Part shown: positions 9,090 to 18,097 of the stretch, piece after piece
How positions within the stretch are numbered: position 1 is the stretch's first letter
How the letters are laid out: every line of letters starts with the position of its first letter
Origin: Anaerolineae bacterium
Lineage (GTDB): Bacteria > Chloroflexota > Anaerolineae > Aggregatilineales > UBA2796
NCBI GenBank assembly: GCA_019637615.1
Contig: JAHBVJ010000007.1
Span: forward strand, 203,746 to 267,745
DNA: 64,000 bases
Reading direction: 5' to 3'
The notes under the pieces: model-generated
The model's input: only the letters and a program-made list of their open reading frames with translations
Told to the model about the DNA's origin: nothing
The model's database searches: none
Program-made: the position numbers and the translations under genes

Positions 9090-11453
9090 GTGTCGAGAGT
9101 TATGTTGAATCGTTGGGCGAAGCTGTGTTTTCTCGTCGTCATCTTGATGGGCGTCCTCAGCCCCGTCGTGACCACACATGCCGCCGGACTTGATCCGTGG
9201 AATGCGGCGGATCAAATACGCACGTTAATGTTTGACGCGCAAAAACAAGTAGCTGCGGATGCTGTCAAAGCCGCCCAATCGGTGGCGCAGGCCGAACAGC
9301 TTTATCGTGACGACCTGCGCGCGCCTATCGCTGCCGCCGTGCCCGATGTGGCGACGGTGCTGGATACGGCTTTCGCGGATGCACGGGCCGCTGCCACCGC
9401 GCAGTCCGTGTTGACGCTGGCGGCGACGCGCGGTTGGCTGTGGTCGAGCCTGTTGAACGGCAGTGCGCAAGTTGTGCTCGACGCCTTGCAACGCGGCGAC
9501 AACGCCACGGCGCAGCAGTGGTTGATGCTGCGCGAATTCCGCAAGCCGACCAAGTTCGCCCGTCCCGGTGCGGATGCGACACTTGCCATCGCGGGCGTGC
9601 AGCAGGGCACCAAGACAGCCTCCGACGCCATCACCGCCGTGCGCATCGATCTGCTCGATACGTATCAGGCCAAGCTCGATGAATCGCTGGCGGATGCGGA
9701 CAAGGCGCGGACAAATCAATTCGATGTGCGCTTGGCGGAAGAAAGCGGACTCGCGGCGGGCTATTTCAACATTCTCGCGCCGATCTACGGCGAACAACGC
9801 GGCGCATCAGCTGCCGACTCGGTGCGGCTGCACTTCACCACGTTGGTTAACGCCGCCAAAGCCGACGACCTGACCAATTTCTCGACTGGTTTCGCGGCGG
9901 TCACGGCTGATCTCAAACACTTCCGCGCGGCTCCGCTGTCCGAAGCCGAACAAGCGCGGCGGGCAGGCCAGCTCATGCGCTATCTGTCGCTCGTCCCCAT
10001 CGAATACGGACGCGGCGTGCGCGATGGCAAAATCATCCACGACATCGAGATTCAAGAAGCCCGCACCTTCTATGAGGGCGCGTTGGCGGCCTTTGCCGAC
10101 CTCGAATTGACGCTGACGGCGCGAGATGCCACCAAAACTAGTCAGGTCGATGCGCAGCTCAAGCAGATCGACGCTCAGATCACCAACGTGGTCGAGCCGT
10201 CCGCGCTGGAAGCCTCCGTCAACGAGATCACGGGGCATCTCACCGCCATGATCCCGCAGCAGTGGATCACGCTGAACAGCAGCGCCGATTTCGACGTGAT
10301 CAACAACGTCCTCGATCAGGTCGTGCAAGCCGTGCAAGCGGGCATGTACACGCAAGCCGAATCCGCCCGCATCGAAGCCTATGCGCTCCTCGATTCCGGC
10401 GTCGAGCAAAAGCTGCGCGGCTTTGCGCCCGATCTCGCGCTGAAGGTGGAAGGCATGTTCTGGCAGGGCGATCAAGATCAGCCCGGTCTGAGCGTGCTCA
10501 TCGCCAACAACGCCAAGCTGTCTGAGGTCAAGGCGGGCGTGGCAGCGCTCCGCAGTGCCCTCGCGGAAGCGCAAACCGTGCTCGATAACACCAAGACCGC
10601 CCCCGAAGCCGTCATCGGCAACGCCGCAATCATCGTCTTCCGCGAAGGGCTGGAAGCCGTCGTGATCCTCGCCTCATTGCTGGCGAGTCTGCGTGCCGCC
10701 GAGCAGCGCCAATGGCGGCGTAGCATCGTCGTCGGCGCTGCGCTGTCCCTCGTGGCGACAGGGCTGACGTGGGCGATTGCCAACAGCATCATCAGCTTAC
10801 TGGCGCAGTTTGGCGAACGCCTCGAAGCGGTGCTCTCCATCATCGCCATTGCGGTGCTGCTGCTGATCACCAACTGGTTCTTCCACAAAACTTACTGGAC
10901 GGGCTGGATGGCGGAACTGCACTCGCGTAAAGCGCAGTTCCTCGGCGGGACGTTCGTCGTCGGGCCATCGTTGGGCTTGGTCGTGCTCGGCTTCACCAGC
11001 ATTTACCGCGAAGGCTTCGAGACGGTGCTGTTCCTGCAATCGCTGGTGCTGGACGCCGGAATGCGGATCGTGCTGGAAGGCGTCGGCCTCGGCCTGATCG
11101 GGGTCGCCGTCGTCGGCTTCTTGGTCTTCAACCTGCAAATGCGCCTGCCCTACAAATCGATGCTGATCGTCACCGGCGTGCTGATCGGCGTCGTATTGCT
11201 AACGATGGTCGGCAACACCGTTCACGTGCTGCAAGCCGTCGGCTGGATGCCCATCACGCCGATCAACGGTCTGTACCTGCCCTACTGGATGGGGCGCTGG
11301 TTCGGCCTGTTCGCTACGTGGCAGGGCGTGATCGGGCAGATCGCGGCGGCGACCTTCGTCATCGGCAGCTATGTGCTTGCCGAGCGGATGCAAGCCAACG
11401 AGCGTAACCAGAAACGCACCCGCACTCAGAAGCAAGCCACCGTGCGCGCGTAA
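9090..11453 (+). CDS. FTR1-family iron permease with large extracytoplasmic N-terminal domain
   Basis: 787 residues, GTG start (an ATG four codons later is also possible). Signal sequence, then about 480 residues of helical domain containing an EYGRGVRDGKI segment of the kind fused to FTR1 proteins, then a seven-helix FTR1 permease (about 510-775). Both iron-binding REGxE motifs are present: FREGLEAVVIL (about residue 516) and YREGFETVLFL (about 638). FTR1/EfeU permeases import iron, usually after ferrous oxidation. The basic tail is cytoplasmic. It follows the EfeO-like gene; no DyP peroxidase (EfeB) gene is nearby, so the system is reduced compared with EfeUOB. Confidence 0.88.
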   Translation: MSRVMLNRWAKLCFLVVILMGVLSPVVTTHAAGLDPWNAADQIRTLMFDAQKQVAADAVKAAQSVAQAEQLYRDDLRAPIAAAVPDVATVLDTAFADARAAATAQSVLTLAATRGWLWSSLLNGSAQVVLDALQRGDNATAQQWLMLREFRKPTKFARPGADATLAIAGVQQGTKTASDAITAVRIDLLDTYQAKLDESLADADKARTNQFDVRLAEESGLAAGYFNILAPIYGEQRGASAADSVRLHFTTLVNAAKADDLTNFSTGFAAVTADLKHFRAAPLSEAEQARRAGQLMRYLSLVPIEYGRGVRDGKIIHDIEIQEARTFYEGALAAFADLELTLTARDATKTSQVDAQLKQIDAQITNVVEPSALEASVNEITGHLTAMIPQQWITLNSSADFDVINNVLDQVVQAVQAGMYTQAESARIEAYALLDSGVEQKLRGFAPDLALKVEGMFWQGDQDQPGLSVLIANNAKLSEVKAGVAALRSALAEAQTVLDNTKTAPEAVIGNAAIIVFREGLEAVVILASLLASLRAAEQRQWRRSIVVGAALSLVATGLTWAIANSIISLLAQFGERLEAVLSIIAIAVLLLITNWFFHKTYWTGWMAELHSRKAQFLGGTFVVGPSLGLVVLGFTSIYREGFETVLFLQSLVLDAGMRIVLEGVGLGLIGVAVVGFLVFNLQMRLPYKSMLIVTGVLIGVVLLTMVGNTVHVLQAVGWMPITPINGLYLPYWMGRWFGLFATWQGVIGQIAAATFVIGSYVLAERMQANERNQKRTRTQKQATVRA

Positions 11454-11475
11454 AATCTTTCTCTCGACACTTCAT

Positions 11476-11518
11476 AACAGCGGAAGCCAATGAAATAAGT
11501 TGGCCTCCGCTGTTTTTA
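11476..11518 (+). terminator. intrinsic terminator
   Basis: 15-bp stem with one mismatch (AACAGCGGAAGCCAA at 11476-11490 against 11500-11514), 9-nt loop, then a T tract. Ends the iron-uptake unit. Confidence 0.9.
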
Positions 11519-11600
11519 TTTGCGCTGAGATTTCAGTCCGTGCTACAAACTGGATACTATTACTAACGACTCAATCGCTTTGCCTATTCTCGGAGTCATT

Positions 11601-12362
11601 GTGAACCTTCAACTCATCCGCAACGCCACCCTGCTGCTCGATTACGCGGGCTATCACATCCTGATCGATCCCTATTTCTCGCCCAAGCACACGCTGCCCT
11701 CCTACACGGGCAAATCCCCCAACCCGCTGGTCGATCTGCCCCTTTCCACCGATGACATCTTGCGTGGCGTGCAGCTCGTGATCGTCTCGCATCTGCATTC
11801 GGATCACTTCGACAAGGTGGCGCATGAGTTGGTTCCCAAAAACCTACCGCTGCTCTGCCAACCGGGCAACGAGCAGACCATCCGCGAAAAAGGCTTCCTC
11901 GATGTCATGCCCATCACCGAACCGGCTACCGTCGGCGGTATCACCATCACGCGCACGGATGGACATCATGGCGCGGGCGAAGTCGAGTCGAAGATGGGCA
12001 AAGTCAGCGGCTTCGTGTTCCAAGCGCAGGGCGAACCGACGCTGTATTGGGCGGGCGACACGCTCTTTTGCGCGGAAGTACAAACCGCCATCCAGACCTT
12101 CAACCCCGATCTGATCGTCACGCATTCCAGCGGTGCGACATGGCCCGACGATCAAGGCCAGCGTTCCCTGATCGTGATGGACGCCGCACAAACTGTCGCC
12201 GTCTGCCAGTTCGCGCCCAGCGCCCGCGTGATCGCGACTCACATGGAAGCGCTCGATCATGGCACTGTCACCCGTTCCGATCTGCGTGTCGCCGCCATTC
12301 AAGCGGGCATCAGCAACACGCGCTTGCTCATCCCTGCGAATGGGGAGCGTATCAACTTCTGA
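11601..12362 (+). CDS. MBL-fold metal-dependent hydrolase (UlaG-like)
   Basis: 253 residues from GTG 11601 (CGGAG 6 nt upstream; a TTG 7 codons earlier is also in frame). The metallo-beta-lactamase signature HLHSDH is at about residues 64-69, with further ligands in the YWAGDTLF (Asp) and ATHMEALDH (His) segments. Strand N-terminus LLLDYAGYHILIDPYF is typical of the UlaG / L-ascorbate-6-phosphate lactonase-like branch. Substrate unknown. Confidence 0.86.
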   Translation: MNLQLIRNATLLLDYAGYHILIDPYFSPKHTLPSYTGKSPNPLVDLPLSTDDILRGVQLVIVSHLHSDHFDKVAHELVPKNLPLLCQPGNEQTIREKGFLDVMPITEPATVGGITITRTDGHHGAGEVESKMGKVSGFVFQAQGEPTLYWAGDTLFCAEVQTAIQTFNPDLIVTHSSGATWPDDQGQRSLIVMDAAQTVAVCQFAPSARVIATHMEALDHGTVTRSDLRVAAIQAGISNTRLLIPANGERINF

Positions 12363-12381
12363 GTATGAATCGGATGGCGAG

Positions 12382-12966
12382 ATGCGTCTGCTAGGTCTGT
12401 GTTTCACATGCTTCGTGGTGCTGCTGAGTAGCATGGCGGCGATGATCTATTACGGTCAGCAGCAGCCAGAACTGCCCGCCGTCCGCGATATTCATCTGTG
12501 TGAAGATCGCTTCTGCGTGCTGACTCTGATCCCCAACAAAACAACCTCCGAGGCGGCCTTAGCCTTCATTAGTTCCGATCCACAATTTGAACTTTCGGCA
12601 GACTCTAACCGCACTGCCTATAGGCGTGCGGTGCCATCCTATCGGCTCGATCTCTACCTTCACGATAGCGTGCTGACCGAATTGGATTTGCTCTTTTCGC
12701 GCGCCAATGTCCTGACGGCGAATGCGTTTATCGCGAAGTTCGGCAGGCCATGCGCCGTGCTACCGCACTATATGGCGGACTCCATCGTGCTGATCTACCC
12801 CGGCATGGTGGCCTTCTTCGCGGATGATTCGCCCCCGAATCTCAATCGATTTCGCCCTTCTGCCGCTGCCCAACAGATCAACGTGTTTGATAATCAGATT
12901 GACGACTGCTCCCGCATGAAATTTGACGGCAGTATCACGCGCTGGCGGGGCTTCCGCAGCTATTGA
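12382..12966 (+). CDS. hypothetical secreted or membrane-anchored protein
   Basis: 194 residues. The ATG at 12382 follows GGATGGCGA. A hydrophobic N-terminus (about residues 3-23) is a signal peptide or anchor. The rest has cysteine pairs (C39/C45 and C114/C171 by approximate count) but no motif I recognise. It starts 19 bp after the hydrolase stop, so it is probably co-transcribed with it. Confidence 0.65.
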   Translation: MRLLGLCFTCFVVLLSSMAAMIYYGQQQPELPAVRDIHLCEDRFCVLTLIPNKTTSEAALAFISSDPQFELSADSNRTAYRRAVPSYRLDLYLHDSVLTELDLLFSRANVLTANAFIAKFGRPCAVLPHYMADSIVLIYPGMVAFFADDSPPNLNRFRPSAAAQQINVFDNQIDDCSRMKFDGSITRWRGFRSY

Positions 12967-13012
12967 CCCGCTCTCATCCAGAGACACGGCACGAATTTGG
13001 TAATTGTGCTAG

Positions 13013-13041
13013 TTGACGCGAAACTAACAGTACCATATACT
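13013..13041 (+). promoter_or_regulatory. sigma-70-type promoter
   Basis: TTGACG, 17-bp spacer, TATACT. Predicted start near 13048, giving a leader of about 130 nt to the lectin-domain gene. Confidence 0.65.
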
Positions 13042-13178
13042 TTTCTCTTGGCATAGCATCACTATACTCAGTTTACAGCTGCTTAAGCACTGATCTGTAT
13101 CATTCAAGAAACTAACTTAGTGGGTCTATTTTCGAAATGCTGCCAGTGTGAAACTTCGCGTTCCCTGAAGGAGAACCT

Positions 13179-14963
13179 ATGAAGATGTTTCCGCGTGCAT
13201 CAATCATATTCAGCGTCATCCTCATTGGTATTCTCCTCGCTTCCACACTTGTTTTCCCCGGTAAGCCAGTTGCAGCCGACGGCCCCGTTGTTTACCGACC
13301 ATCTAGCGGTCATTACTATGAAATAGTCGATGCGCCCAATATTTCATGGGATGCAGCGATGCTATATGCGATCAGTAGTTCCTATGATGGGATACGGGGT
13401 CATCTCGTGACGATTACCTCGGCAGCAGAAAACCAGTTTTTGGTTGACACATGGGGTATTCGGATTGCCAACAAATGGATTGGGAGCTATCAACCTCCGG
13501 GCAGTCCAGAACCCAACGGGAACTGGCAATGGGTCACAGGTGAACCTTGGTCATATGCAAATTGGGGTGCTGGCGAACCAAATAATTTAGGTGACGAAAA
13601 TGCAGCTCACTTTTGTTGGGCAGATTCAACACAAGGGTGGTCAACTTGGAACGATTTGAATCACACTTATCAAGAGATAAATCCGGACGACCCTAACTTT
13701 TATCGTCCGCTAACGGGCTTCATCATTGAATACGATGGCTATGAATCTGTAAATCCGACCTTCACGCCATCGGGCACTAGTACCACGACGCCTACCTCGA
13801 CAAATACGGCTACAAAGACACCATCAACCACGCCGAGTCGGACGCCGAGCTTGACGATGACCGCCACCAGCACGCAGACGCCTACGGGCACACGTCCCAC
13901 GACGACGAGTTTGCCGACTGGCACGCAAACAGCACGGCCTGCGACCGGTACACCAACGACCATCGTCATACCTCCCACGTTTACGCCATTGCCGACGAAT
14001 ACAGCGCTCCCCACCGCTACACGAACCAACACACCGCGATCGGTTGTCGTACTCCCAACCAGCACGTCAAGTTTCACCAGCACGTCCACTGTCACGCCGA
14101 GTCGTAGCGCAACGAGCACCTCCACGCCCACCATAACTGCCTCGGTCACCGCAAGTCGGACACCAAGCGTTACGCCAACAGGCACCGCGTCCGCGCCACA
14201 TCCGGATACTATCGGCATCTTCCGCCCCAACGCAGCGACCTTTTTCCTGCGGAATTCCAATTCAACGGGCTTTGCGGATAGCTCCGTCACGTTAGGACTC
14301 TCGACAGACTTACCCATTGCGGGCGACTGGAATGGCGATGGCATCGACACCATAGGCGTCTATCGCTCAAGTACAGGTGTCTTCTATCTTTCGAACAGCA
14401 CCAGTGGTCAGGCTGTCGTTGACTACACCTTCACGCTTGGCAGCCCCGGCGATCAACCAATCGTGGGCGATTGGGACGGTGATGGCAAAGACGGTGTTGG
14501 GGTATTTCGTCCGTTCAATGGCATCATTTACCTGAAGAACCAACTTAGCACGGGCTTTGCCGATTATGCGATGGTGATGGGCATCACGGGCGACATCGGA
14601 TTGGCGGGCGATTGGAATGGCGACGGCAAAGACAGCCCCGGTGTCTATCGTCCAACGTCCCAAACCTTCTATCTGACCAACAGCATCTGCAACTGCTCGG
14701 TGTTTGCGGACGCGGAATTGGTCTTGGGTATCGTGGGTGACACGCCGTTCGTGGGCGATTGGGACGGCGATGGGAAATCCGGCGTTGGCGTGTATCGGCA
14801 GTCGAACGGGCTGACCTACATCAAGAATGCACTGACGACAGGCTTCGCAGATGCCTCATTTGTATTCGGCAGCGCCAATGACTATCCGCTGGCAGGCTAT
14901 TGGGTACGTGTCGCGCCACCACCTTCTGGCGAAGTGGCACCGCCCTTTCAACCCGCCAACTAG
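13179..14963 (+). CDS. secreted C-type-lectin / Thr-Pro linker / FG-GAP-like repeat protein
   Basis: 594 residues, GAAGGAG before the ATG. Signal peptide (1-33); C-type lectin-like domain (about 40-188) with the expected WIGS...WQWVTGEPW, WGAGEPNN and WNDL landmarks; Ser/Thr/Pro linker (about 190-345); five beta-propeller-like repeats (345-580), each holding a GDWDGDGKDGVGVFR-type loop whose Asp/Asn pattern suggests calcium binding. The last 250 residues are about 80% identical by eye to the C-terminus of the protein at 59985-62999, and both end FQPAN. The lectin part is visibly richer in A+T than the repeat part. Likely a cell-surface or released sugar-binding adhesin. Confidence 0.85.
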   Translation: MKMFPRASIIFSVILIGILLASTLVFPGKPVAADGPVVYRPSSGHYYEIVDAPNISWDAAMLYAISSSYDGIRGHLVTITSAAENQFLVDTWGIRIANKWIGSYQPPGSPEPNGNWQWVTGEPWSYANWGAGEPNNLGDENAAHFCWADSTQGWSTWNDLNHTYQEINPDDPNFYRPLTGFIIEYDGYESVNPTFTPSGTSTTTPTSTNTATKTPSTTPSRTPSLTMTATSTQTPTGTRPTTTSLPTGTQTARPATGTPTTIVIPPTFTPLPTNTALPTATRTNTPRSVVVLPTSTSSFTSTSTVTPSRSATSTSTPTITASVTASRTPSVTPTGTASAPHPDTIGIFRPNAATFFLRNSNSTGFADSSVTLGLSTDLPIAGDWNGDGIDTIGVYRSSTGVFYLSNSTSGQAVVDYTFTLGSPGDQPIVGDWDGDGKDGVGVFRPFNGIIYLKNQLSTGFADYAMVMGITGDIGLAGDWNGDGKDSPGVYRPTSQTFYLTNSICNCSVFADAELVLGIVGDTPFVGDWDGDGKSGVGVYRQSNGLTYIKNALTTGFADASFVFGSANDYPLAGYWVRVAPPPSGEVAPPFQPAN

Positions 14964-14975
14964 TTAGGTAAACAC

Positions 14976-15018
14976 AGAATAAGCGTGAATCCGCCTCAAT
15001 TCACGCTTATTCTTTTGT
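14976..15018 (+). terminator. intrinsic terminator
   Basis: Perfect 15-bp stem (14976-14990 with 14999-15013), 8-nt loop, then TTTTG. Ends the lectin-domain gene 12 bp after its stop. Confidence 0.9.
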
Positions 15019-15029
15019 CTCAAGGACTG

Positions 15030-15077
15030 AGTCCCAACGGGACTTCGTTCTCTAAGCCCGCACGTTTCAACGTCGGG
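15030..15077 (-). repeat. two-hairpin dispersed repeat, copy 1
   Basis: Read on the minus strand: a CCCGACGTT...AACGT-CGGG hairpin (with one bulged base), a CTTA-type spacer, then an AGTCCC-loop-GGGACT hairpin. Same order of parts as the copies at 45416-45463 and 47086-47122. The hairpin half CAACGTCGGGCGG recurs at about 15127-15139. Confidence 0.65.
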
Positions 15078-15468
15078 CGGCCTGCCGACGAACCCGCGTA
15101 TGTCTGACTAATTTCTTAAACCCCATCAACGTCGGGCGGCATGACCCATCCGATTCATCGGTGGATGAATCACGTCAATAAACAGGGGTTGCGTGAGGCT
15201 TGAAAGAATGATCAACCTATTTCGCGGATTCCGTTAGCAGTGCTAAGGTTTGAAAAACAATAGAATATTCAAGCCATCTTCTAACCAAAATATGCTTGAC
15301 TCAGAACGCATTTACGTTTATACTATCCATCCTTCGCACAACATATCTACTGTGTGAGGCCGCGTTCAGACTGTCTTCAACCTGACCGCCGACAACCTAC
15401 TCCATCCGCATTCTTACCAGCCCAATCGTCGCCAACGTTGAAAACTCAGAAGAATGACCCATTTTTCG

Positions 15469-16153
15469 GCCTGTTTTTGCCTGATCCTGCCTGTTATTTG
15501 CCTGTTCCAATAGGTTCATAACGGCTCACTTAAGCGCAAAATCGCCTGTTCCCTGAAATTTGCCTGTTTATCAGGCAAAACAGGCAAATCCAACGCAGCA
15601 GGTGCCTTATGTACTCAGCGCTTTCTTCGTCTTTACTGAGGACTAATAGACGACCGATAAAGAATATGCCTAGTCCCGCTTTTGTACGGACGCCACATGG
15701 CGTCCATATGAGCTTGATAATTAGATCTGCTCTCTTGCGGTTATCTATAAGCACTCAGCACTAATGACTTTCATCGTCGCCCTGTTTTTCCCTGTTAACC
15801 CTGTTCCTAGCCCTGTTTTTTTCGGGTTCAGGATAGGCCATCAAGCAGAAATTTTTTTAGCGCCTGAAATAACCCCTGATAAACAGGGTTAACAGGGCTT
15901 CGACCCATCCAATTGTAGGAGGTACTACCGCCGATGCTTCCACCAACTCCGCAACCATCCCCGCCTCGCGCACACGGTAGCCCCGTCTCGCCTTTCCTTA
16001 GCACGCGGCACTTCGTCCCAAGCGCTGCTCTGCCGCCTTTACTAAGGACTAAGCACTCAGCACTAAGGACTTCCCTACTGCCTTTACTCAGCACTTCCTC
16101 CCCGATGATCCCGCCCGCACCAGCCAACGGGATCACGCTAGGGATCATTGTCC
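15469..16153 (-). repeat. composite dispersed repeat, copy A (inverted relative to copy B)
   Basis: About 685 bp whose reverse complement matches 26152-26904. Parts in plus-strand order: CCTGTT-rich modules (15469-15600) with the inverted repeat ATTTGCCTG/CAGGCAAAT; a short palindrome GGACGCCA-CA-TGGCGTCC (15689-15706); heptamers of the form CACTCAG; a second CCTGTT set with GTTAACAGGG; a GC-rich stretch; more heptamers; and a hairpin ATGATCCCG/CGGGATCAC (16105-16136). No open frame with coding character. It makes up most of the gene-free interval 15014-16275. Confidence 0.85.
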
Positions 16154-16188
16154 TTCATCCCCGCGCCACCACCCGGACTGGATTTAGC

Positions 16189-16271
16189 GCTTTACTTAGC
16201 ACTCAGCACTCGGCACTTAGCACTTCTCTGCTGTCTTTACTAAGGACTAAGCACTCAGCACTAAGCACTTT
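16189..16271. repeat. degenerate heptamer array
   Basis: Runs of 7-bp units of the form CACTTAG, CACTCAG, CACTAAG and GACTAAG, with one break in the middle. It ends at the stop of the MetE-like gene. Similar arrays are at 16036-16068, 26216-26243, 58180-58212 and 63798-63845. Confidence 0.8.
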
Positions 16272-16275
16272 CTTC

Positions 16276-17385
16276 CTACCCCCACACGGCGCGCGCCGTC
16301 TCCGCCAGCGTGGTCAGCTTGCCGATCTCGTCATCCACCGTGATCGCGTTGCCGATGATCGAGGTCGCGAACCCGCACTGTGGACTGATGGCGAGGCGTT
16401 CCAGCGGCACGAAATGGCTGGCTTCCCGCAAGCGCACGGTCAGTTCAGCGATGCTCTCGCGGCGTCCGGTCTTGGTAGTGACCAAGCCGAGCACCACCAC
16501 CTTATCGTCCGGCACTTCCGCCAGCGGCTCGAACCCACCGGATCGCTCATCGTCATACTCCAGCAGCAAGCGGTGCGCGTGGATGCCCTTGAAGATCGGG
16601 CGGGCGATCAAGTCGTAGCCGCCTTCCACCAACCAGCGGCTGCCCTGATTGCCCCTGCACAGATGGAAGCCGAACGTCACGTCGGGGAAGCCCGCCATCA
16701 GCGCGTTGTCCATCGCGATGCCCTGTGCCAACCACTGATCGAGCTTCCAGCCGCGACTCTCGTAGAACGCCCGCATCTTGGGGTCGATCAGCAGCGGGTA
16801 GTGCGGCGCGTCGATCTGGATGTAGGTCGCGCCCAACCGCACCAGTTCTGCCACCTCGTCGCGCATGATGTCCACCACATCCGCGAGGAAACTGTCCAGC
16901 GTGGGATACGCGCCCGCCGAAATCTCCGGCGTCCAGAAATTCGCCCACAAACTGGGGCTGGTCAGCGTGATCTTGGCCTGTTTGCGGGTGCGCCCGCGCA
17001 GGTAGGTGAACTCCTCAGCGGAAAGGTGACGCTTCCGTTTCAGCTTGCCCGCCACGCCGAGCTGCTGCGGGCGCGGCGTATCCTTATCGGGAACCGTTCC
17101 CGTGCCGTGCCAATCGCCCCACAAGAACGCGTCGATGTCCCACAAGCCGAATCCTTCGACGGCCTCTGGCAGTTGGCTCTGGAACGACAGCCGCCGCATC
17201 TCGCCATCCGTCACCACGTCGATGCCAGCGGCCTCTTGCAGCGCCACCGCCGCGTCCACCGCCCGATCCTCGATCTGCTTGAACTGGGCGGGCGAGATCA
17301 TACCCGCCGCCAGTGCTTCACGGGCACGCAGCAGCGCGGGCGGGCGCAGCAAACTGCCGACGACATCGGTATGAGCAGTAATCAT
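16276..17385 (-). CDS. cobalamin-independent methionine synthase-like protein (MetE C-terminal domain family)
   Basis: 369 residues from the ATG at 17385 (AGG 8 nt upstream; an ATG three codons earlier has no room for a binding site). Single TIM-barrel domain of the MetE C-terminal type: HTDVVGSLLRP at the start, DGEMRR, HLCRGN with a zinc-ligand-type His/Cys, and ISPQCGFATS near the end with the second Cys. Half the length of MetE, like YxjG/YxjH and archaeal forms, which transfer a methyl group to a thiol such as homocysteine; the methyl donor is not known for these short forms. It is the first gene inside the inverted-repeat pair. Confidence 0.87.
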   Translation of the reverse strand: MITAHTDVVGSLLRPPALLRAREALAAGMISPAQFKQIEDRAVDAAVALQEAAGIDVVTDGEMRRLSFQSQLPEAVEGFGLWDIDAFLWGDWHGTGTVPDKDTPRPQQLGVAGKLKRKRHLSAEEFTYLRGRTRKQAKITLTSPSLWANFWTPEISAGAYPTLDSFLADVVDIMRDEVAELVRLGATYIQIDAPHYPLLIDPKMRAFYESRGWKLDQWLAQGIAMDNALMAGFPDVTFGFHLCRGNQGSRWLVEGGYDLIARPIFKGIHAHRLLLEYDDERSGGFEPLAEVPDDKVVVLGLVTTKTGRRESIAELTVRLREASHFVPLERLAISPQCGFATSIIGNAITVDDEIGKLTTLAETARAVWG

Positions 17386-17448
17386 AGTTTGCATCCTATC
17401 TTCGCGTCGGGAACGTTAATGGAGATTGTAACGCGTGTTGCCGCTGCG

Positions 17449-17985
17449 TTACCCGTTCTGCACGATCCACGCCGCCACCGCGCGGATGTCGTCACCGATG
17501 TAATCCGCTTCGTGCCCCGTCTCGGCAAGATGGAAGTTTGCCCAGCCCGTACGAACGAAACACGCCTTTGCGCCGATTTGCTTGCCTGCGCGGATGTCAT
17601 CAATGGTGTCACCGACCACATACGAGCGCGCACAGTCAATCTCCCATGCGGCGGCAGCTTGCCAGTACAGATCGGGTTGAGGTTTACGGCATGTACAAGC
17701 CGTGCTGCGCCGATGCGGGCACACATACGGCCCGACGATCTCGGCGTCTTGCTCCTGAAACTGCGCTTGCAGCAGCGTGAACCAATCGAGGAATGCTTGC
17801 GCGCTAAACAACCCTTTCTCGATGCGCGATTGGATCGTCACAACAGGGCATATGAAGCCCGCCCGATTCAGCAGCCGCACGGCCTCGATGCTCCCCGGAA
17901 TCGGTTGATGTTCGGTAGGCGACTGCACCTGTACGGGCATCACCAGCGTGCCATTCAGATCGAGAAATACTGCGCGTCGGGGCAT
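17449..17985 (-). CDS. HAD-superfamily phosphatase, GmhB-like, with altered motif I
   Basis: 178 residues. It matches the histidinol-phosphatase / GmhB branch: motif I FLDLNGTLV (D9, N11), zinc-type cluster CPHRRSTACTCRKP (about 109-122), motif IV GDTIDDIRAG. The family needs D-x-D in motif I: the first Asp is the nucleophile and the second the acid/base. Here the second is Asn, read directly as AAT, so activity may be strongly reduced or altered. GmhB dephosphorylates heptose or similar sugar bisphosphates. Lies 63 bp upstream of the MetE-like gene on the same strand. Confidence 0.82.
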   Translation of the reverse strand: MPRRAVFLDLNGTLVMPVQVQSPTEHQPIPGSIEAVRLLNRAGFICPVVTIQSRIEKGLFSAQAFLDWFTLLQAQFQEQDAEIVGPYVCPHRRSTACTCRKPQPDLYWQAAAAWEIDCARSYVVGDTIDDIRAGKQIGAKACFVRTGWANFHLAETGHEADYIGDDIRAVAAWIVQNG

Positions 17986-18097
17986 CGGAATATGAGCCTT
18001 GTAGTAGGTGAAACATGACGTTCCGCGCCTTATTTATAGCATATCTGGCAGCAGGTCAGGCGTATAATGATCAAGGTCGCTTAAACCGAGGTTAGCT

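Noticed and set aside
15828..16148. Protein encoded by copy A that resembles the frame at 26157-26390 in copy B
   Set aside because: The similarity follows from the shared repeat DNA; the frames have different lengths and ends, and include the non-coding heptamers.
16036..16271. CRISPR array
   Set aside because: Units are 7 bp and contiguous, with no spacers, and no cas gene is present.
15934..18018. Long open frame (694 codons) on the plus strand
   Set aside because: It runs antisense to the MetE-like and HAD genes, whose motifs are clear, and starts in the repeat; its product is low in recognisable structure and rich in Arg/His/Gln, as expected of a shadow frame in GC-rich DNA.
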